Origin: Scopulibacillus_A cellulosilyticus
GTDB lineage: Bacteria > Bacillota > Bacilli > Bacillales > Sporolactobacillaceae
Reading direction: 5' to 3'
Assembly: GCF_042665295.1 (NCBI RefSeq)
Contig: NZ_JBHTCO010000015.1
Coordinates: forward strand, 1-64,000
DNA length: 64,000 nucleotides
Shown here one piece after another: positions 60,469-64,000 of the stretch. The position numbers were made by a program, and so were the translations under genes. The notes below the pieces were generated by a model. It saw only the letters and a program-made list of their open reading frames with translations. It did no database searches and was not told the origin of the DNA. Position 1 is the first letter of the stretch. Every line of letters starts with the position of its first letter.

Positions 60469-62211
60469 TTATTTTATTCTTACTGGTAATTCTCCTTCTA
60501 CTTTAAATGTGTCAGGATTAATGATAACTCCAAATTCTTTTTTAGCTTGATCGATTGAAAAATATCCGTTTTTCACGTCTCTTGCAACCTTTTCAGCAGG
60601 GCGATGATAAGGATTTCCATATCCGCCTCCTGTAGCAGTTACAAGTTTTACAACATCGTTTTTATTTAAAACATGCCTGGTACAAATCCCATATGGCCCA
60701 TCCTTATGTCCATCAGCCTTTTCAAAGTATATGTTATTTGGAGAACCATCTTTTCCTCCTGCAAAGCCCCACGGCGCAAAATCATGGTGACCGTAAGTGA
60801 CTGTGAGTTGTTGATGATCAGTTAATGCACGATAAGAACGTATTACGCCTGCACCACCAATATACTCTCCAGCACCTGCTCCGTCACAGTGTAAAGAGTA
60901 CTCGTCAATCATAACGCCATATCTCGTTTCAGCAACCTCTACAGGCACATTATAGGTTTCACCATCTGATACACAAAACTGCCCCCGGGCGCCATCTTCA
61001 CCTTGTCCTGCACCCCAGCCACCTACAGATGGCTCAACAATCAAAAATGGTTCATTTGTATCATGATGATTCCCCGCTAACGTCACAGAGCATACCGACG
61101 CTAAATGCCCGGCATTTAGGCGATCCGGAAGAACTGGAGCAAGCGCCTTCCATACTAAATCAATCGCTGCAAGCATGCTTTCAAAATAATTAGATACAGG
61201 CGCGGGACGTTTAGCTGATAAAACAGAACCTTGGTCAGAAATAATTTCTAGGGGACGAAATACACCATCATTTACATCTTGTGAAGGATTTGTCACTGCC
61301 AAAAATATAGTTCTAACCGCTGATGCAAGTCCTGTATAAGAGCAGTTAACAGTCCCAGGTACCTGAGGATGACTTCCGCGAAAATCACAAATAAATTTAT
61401 CATCCGTGATTGTAATTTTGACTTTTACAAGGAATGGGCCATTTCCTAATCCATCATTATCGATATACCCTTCCGATGTGAAAACACCTTTTGGAAGCTT
61501 TGCCAGTTCCTTTCGGGTGAGTTGCTCCCCATGATCTAGCAAGCTTTCAATTGAAGTTAGTACGACGTCCTTACCATGCTTATCACATAATTCTTTTATA
61601 CGTTTTTCACCAGTACGTAAAGCAGCCACTTGCGCCCACATATCTCCTAAAGATAATTCCGGAAATCTTACGTTAGACTGAATGATTTCAACTAATGCCT
61701 GGTTAATCTTCCCCTCATCAAATAACTTAACACAAGGAAATTGTAAACCTTCTTGAAAGATTTCTGTTGCATCATTTGTAAATGAACCCGGATCCTTTCC
61801 GCCAACCTCTGTCCAGTGAGCCTTATTAGTTGAAAAGGCAATAATTTCCTCATCATAAAAAATCGGCATAACAAGGCCAACATCGGAAAGGTGGGAACCG
61901 CCGCCACCATATGGATCGTTAATAATTAAAATATCACCCGGTTTTAATTCTCCTTGTTTACCGAATTTCTCTAAAGTTTGTTTAACCATAAAAGATAACA
62001 TACCGATAAAGCCTGTTACACCATTTCCTTGTGTTAATAACTGGCCCTTTGCATCTGTTAAACCGCTTGCATAATCCAACACTTCATAAATAATCGGGCT
62101 CATTGATGTTCTAGCCAAAGCATAAAACATTTCATCACCAGTGGCTACAAGCGAATCTTTAACAATTTCCAATGTGAATGGGTCAATTTTGGTACTTGTC
62201 TGAAATACCAC
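60469..62211 (-). CDS. hydantoinase B / oxoprolinase subunit
   Basis: 580 aa from the GTG at 62211, one base after the hyuA stop, with GGGAG 9 bases upstream inside hyuA; a longer frame would overlap hyuA. Typical HyuB blocks: FTLEIVKDSLVATGDEM, DPYGGGGSHLSDVGLV, FDFRGSHPQVPGT-like CDFRGSHPQ, GGWGAGQGEDGA. With HyuA it forms an ATP-dependent amidase opening hydantoins, 5-oxoproline or N-methylhydantoin; acetone carboxylase-like roles exist too. Translationally coupled to hyuA. Substrate undefined. Confidence 0.9.
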   Translation of the reverse strand: MVFQTSTKIDPFTLEIVKDSLVATGDEMFYALARTSMSPIIYEVLDYASGLTDAKGQLLTQGNGVTGFIGMLSFMVKQTLEKFGKQGELKPGDILIINDPYGGGGSHLSDVGLVMPIFYDEEIIAFSTNKAHWTEVGGKDPGSFTNDATEIFQEGLQFPCVKLFDEGKINQALVEIIQSNVRFPELSLGDMWAQVAALRTGEKRIKELCDKHGKDVVLTSIESLLDHGEQLTRKELAKLPKGVFTSEGYIDNDGLGNGPFLVKVKITITDDKFICDFRGSHPQVPGTVNCSYTGLASAVRTIFLAVTNPSQDVNDGVFRPLEIISDQGSVLSAKRPAPVSNYFESMLAAIDLVWKALAPVLPDRLNAGHLASVCSVTLAGNHHDTNEPFLIVEPSVGGWGAGQGEDGARGQFCVSDGETYNVPVEVAETRYGVMIDEYSLHCDGAGAGEYIGGAGVIRSYRALTDHQQLTVTYGHHDFAPWGFAGGKDGSPNNIYFEKADGHKDGPYGICTRHVLNKNDVVKLVTATGGGYGNPYHRPAEKVARDVKNGYFSIDQAKKEFGVIINPDTFKVEGELPVRIK

Positions 62212-62212
62212 T

Positions 62213-64000
62213 TTATTCAACTCCCGTATCAATGATTAGATTGCCATAGTTGTCGACTGTTAAGGATTGTCCAGGATATAAAACAGTTGAAGCAGAAGTT
62301 TCTTCAACAATAGCCGGGCCATCAATATTTACTTTTGGAGACAGTAACGAACGATTATAAATATTCGTTTCCAGCCATCCTGTTTCCTCAAAATAGACTG
62401 AACGCTTTTCTTTTAAAGCTTTATCTGCAGATTCACTAGATCCAGATAATTGTTGTAATGTTGGCTTCTCTATTTTCCCTAATGCAGTTAAATGTAAATT
62501 CACAATTTCAGTTGGTGAACCCTCAAGTTTAAATGTATAACTCTTTTCATGAAGCTCATGAAACCTTCTAATTACTTCATTTAAGGTTTCTTGTGTCCAC
62601 TTATCATTCGGAACAGGAACTTTGACAGTATGCTCCTGCCCCAAATACCTCATATCAGCAAATCGGCTGAAAATCACTCTTTCTTTTGCAATTCCTTCAC
62701 CATTGAATTGTGAAAGGGCTTGTTTCTCAAGATTTTCCCACTCTTTATTTAAATCGTCTAAGTCTACTTTATTAAGACGTTTGATATGTGTTTGAATATA
62801 ATCGTGGCGTAAATCCGTCATAAGCATGCCCCATGCAGAAAATACTGAGGATGCAACAGGAACAACGACTTTCTTTACACCAAGATCTCTTGCCAGTGCA
62901 GGTGCATGCATTGAACCCCCGCCGCCAAAGGCTACTAATGTATAATCTCTTGGATTATGCCCTTTTCTAACTGATATAAGCTTTAAAGCATTAAGCATAT
63001 TAGAATTTGCTATTCTAATAATACCAAGCGCCGCTTCCTCTACTGTGATGTTATAATGCTTAGCCACTTTTTCTTCAATAGCATGTTTGACCGTCTCTAA
63101 ATCAACCTTATAATCAAAATTATCTTTGGAGAGACGGCCAGTTAATAGGTTTGCATCGGTTGTCGTCGGTTCCGTTCCGCCTTGTCCATATGCAACAGGT
63201 CCAGGCACAGCGCCTGCAGATTGAGGCCCTACTTTTAAAGAACCCGCCTCATCAATCCAAGCGATAGACCCGCCGCCATTACCAATTTCAACAATATCAA
63301 CAACCGGAATTTTAATAGGATAGCCGGCATTTCTTTCATTTTTTTCAATATAATAATCAGTGGTTACTTTAACCTCACCTTTATTAACAAGGGAACATTT
63401 TGCAGTTGTTCCCCCGATGTCAAATGCAATAATATTTTCTTCTCCAATCATCTCACCCAAGACGGCTGCTCCATAAATACCTGCTACCGGACCAGATTCA
63501 ACCATATTGATTGGTGATTCTTTTGACTGAGTAAATGTTGTCGTTCCTCCGTTAGATTGCATGATATAATTAAAGCTTTCCGCTCTATTCTCATGCAACT
63601 TAGTATCAAGCTTATTAACATAAGAGACTGCAATTGGTTTTACATAAGAATTAAGAACAGCTGTACTCGTACGTTCATATTCACGCCACTCTTTTGTCAC
63701 CTCGTGTGAAGCAGTAACAGCAACATCAGGCCACAATTCTTTAATTAACGTCACAGTTTCTCGTTCATGAATTGGATTTACATAAGCATGCAGATATGAA
63801 ACAGCAATAGCCTCGACTTGTTCCTTTTTAAAATAAGTAATAATTTCTTTAATCTGTTCCTTATTTAAGGGAGTCAGAATTTCACCTTTGTAATTCAACC
63901 GTTCTTCGATTTCTTGGCGAAGATGACGTTCTACAAAAGGTTTTGGCTTATTATATCTAACATTAAAAAGATCAGGCCGATTGCCTCTTGCTATCTCTAA
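62213..64000 (-). CDS. hydantoinase A / oxoprolinase subunit (5' end outside window)
   Basis: The frame is open through base 64000 (first visible residues LEIARGNRPDLFNVRYNKPKP), so the gene starts beyond the right edge; an ATG at 63898 is internal. 595 codons visible. The visible part includes the ATPase-like core (FDIGGTTAKCSLV, GNGGGSIAWIDEAGSLKVGPQSAG, AFGGGGSMHAPALA). The N-terminal Hydant_A_N domain is off-window. It provides the ATP-dependent half of the HyuAB enzyme. The tail contains the ribosome binding site of hyuB. Confidence 0.9.
   Translation of the reverse strand, partial: LEIARGNRPDLFNVRYNKPKPFVERHLRQEIEERLNYKGEILTPLNKEQIKEIITYFKKEQVEAIAVSYLHAYVNPIHERETVTLIKELWPDVAVTASHEVTKEWREYERTSTAVLNSYVKPIAVSYVNKLDTKLHENRAESFNYIMQSNGGTTTFTQSKESPINMVESGPVAGIYGAAVLGEMIGEENIIAFDIGGTTAKCSLVNKGEVKVTTDYYIEKNERNAGYPIKIPVVDIVEIGNGGGSIAWIDEAGSLKVGPQSAGAVPGPVAYGQGGTEPTTTDANLLTGRLSKDNFDYKVDLETVKHAIEEKVAKHYNITVEEAALGIIRIANSNMLNALKLISVRKGHNPRDYTLVAFGGGGSMHAPALARDLGVKKVVVPVASSVFSAWGMLMTDLRHDYIQTHIKRLNKVDLDDLNKEWENLEKQALSQFNGEGIAKERVIFSRFADMRYLGQEHTVKVPVPNDKWTQETLNEVIRRFHELHEKSYTFKLEGSPTEIVNLHLTALGKIEKPTLQQLSGSSESADKALKEKRSVYFEETGWLETNIYNRSLLSPKVNIDGPAIVEETSASTVLYPGQSLTVDNYGNLIIDTGVE

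Noticed and set aside
1..64000. CRISPR array, prophage or tRNA genes
   Set aside because: No regularly spaced repeats, no phage structural or integrase genes, and no tRNA-like cloverleaf with conserved GGTTCRA arm was seen; the only recognisable transposition gene is tnpB at 23937-25609.

Overview
The window looks like chromosome of a low-G+C Gram-positive bacterium of the Bacillaceae type. The evidence is AGGAGG ribosome binding sites, frequent TTG/GTG starts, consensus sigma-A promoters, CcpA-type cre sites, a leucine T-box, a sigma-B-like promoter in front of a KatE-type catalase, and tandem rrn promoters with a Bacillus-like 16S leader at the left edge. No species is assigned. Most genes point left, the same direction as the rRNA operon that begins just outside base 1.

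Layout. 1-330: tandem rrn promoters and 16S leader. 0.4-2.9 kb: thiol dioxygenase with a sigma-54-type promoter beside a sigma-54 activator. 3-6.1 kb: sucrose permease and sucrose-6-phosphate hydrolase behind a perfect consensus promoter buried in LacI-type operators; the LacI-family regulator lies at 8.4 kb. 6.3-8.1 kb: MFS exporter and a cyclophilin-like lipoprotein. 9.4-10 kb: decayed DNA with a palindromic repeat and a 21-codon gene remnant. 10-11 kb: class A beta-lactamase of higher G+C. 11.2-13.7 kb: LysR regulator divergent from a UbiD-type decarboxylase. 14-18.7 kb: DUF2254 membrane protein, rhodanese, catalase. 18.9-19.7 kb: a lipoprotein with an RNase A-like CDI-toxin domain and its probable immunity gene. 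20-23.4 kb: MoxR/DUF58/DUF4129 operon between two 124-bp direct repeats. 23.5-25.9 kb: a TnpB-only IS200/IS605-type element that split a GyrI-like gene. 26-32.6 kb: amidohydrolase, NSS transporter, TetR regulator and divergent kynUBA operon (tryptophan to anthranilate). 32.7-37 kb: LD-carboxypeptidase, a small membrane protein, phasin-like protein with UbiB kinase, and a small protein. 37-44.3 kb: M20 hydrolase, acyl-CoA ligase, stalk-domain protein, aldo/keto reductase, amino-acid permease. 44.7-50.8 kb: nucleotide scavenging set (5'-nucleotidase, NupC, nucleoside hydrolase, two P4-type acid phosphatases). 51-53.9 kb: TrmB regulator, MFS exporter, DinB. 54-56 kb: leuA with T-box leader. 56-57.3 kb: MerR/TipAS regulator and a small membrane protein. 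57.4-64 kb: ACS-family MFS, NCS1 permease and hydantoinase B/A, the last gene running off the right edge.

How it works together: this is largely a metabolic accessory region for scavenging (sucrose, nucleotides, tryptophan, hydantoin-like compounds) with local regulators next to their targets. It is interrupted by small repeats and one TnpB element. The items I would check first are the surface-anchored RNase A-like toxin with its coupled immunity gene, the sigma-54 control of the thiol dioxygenase, and the frameshifted, zinc-ribbon-less TnpB.
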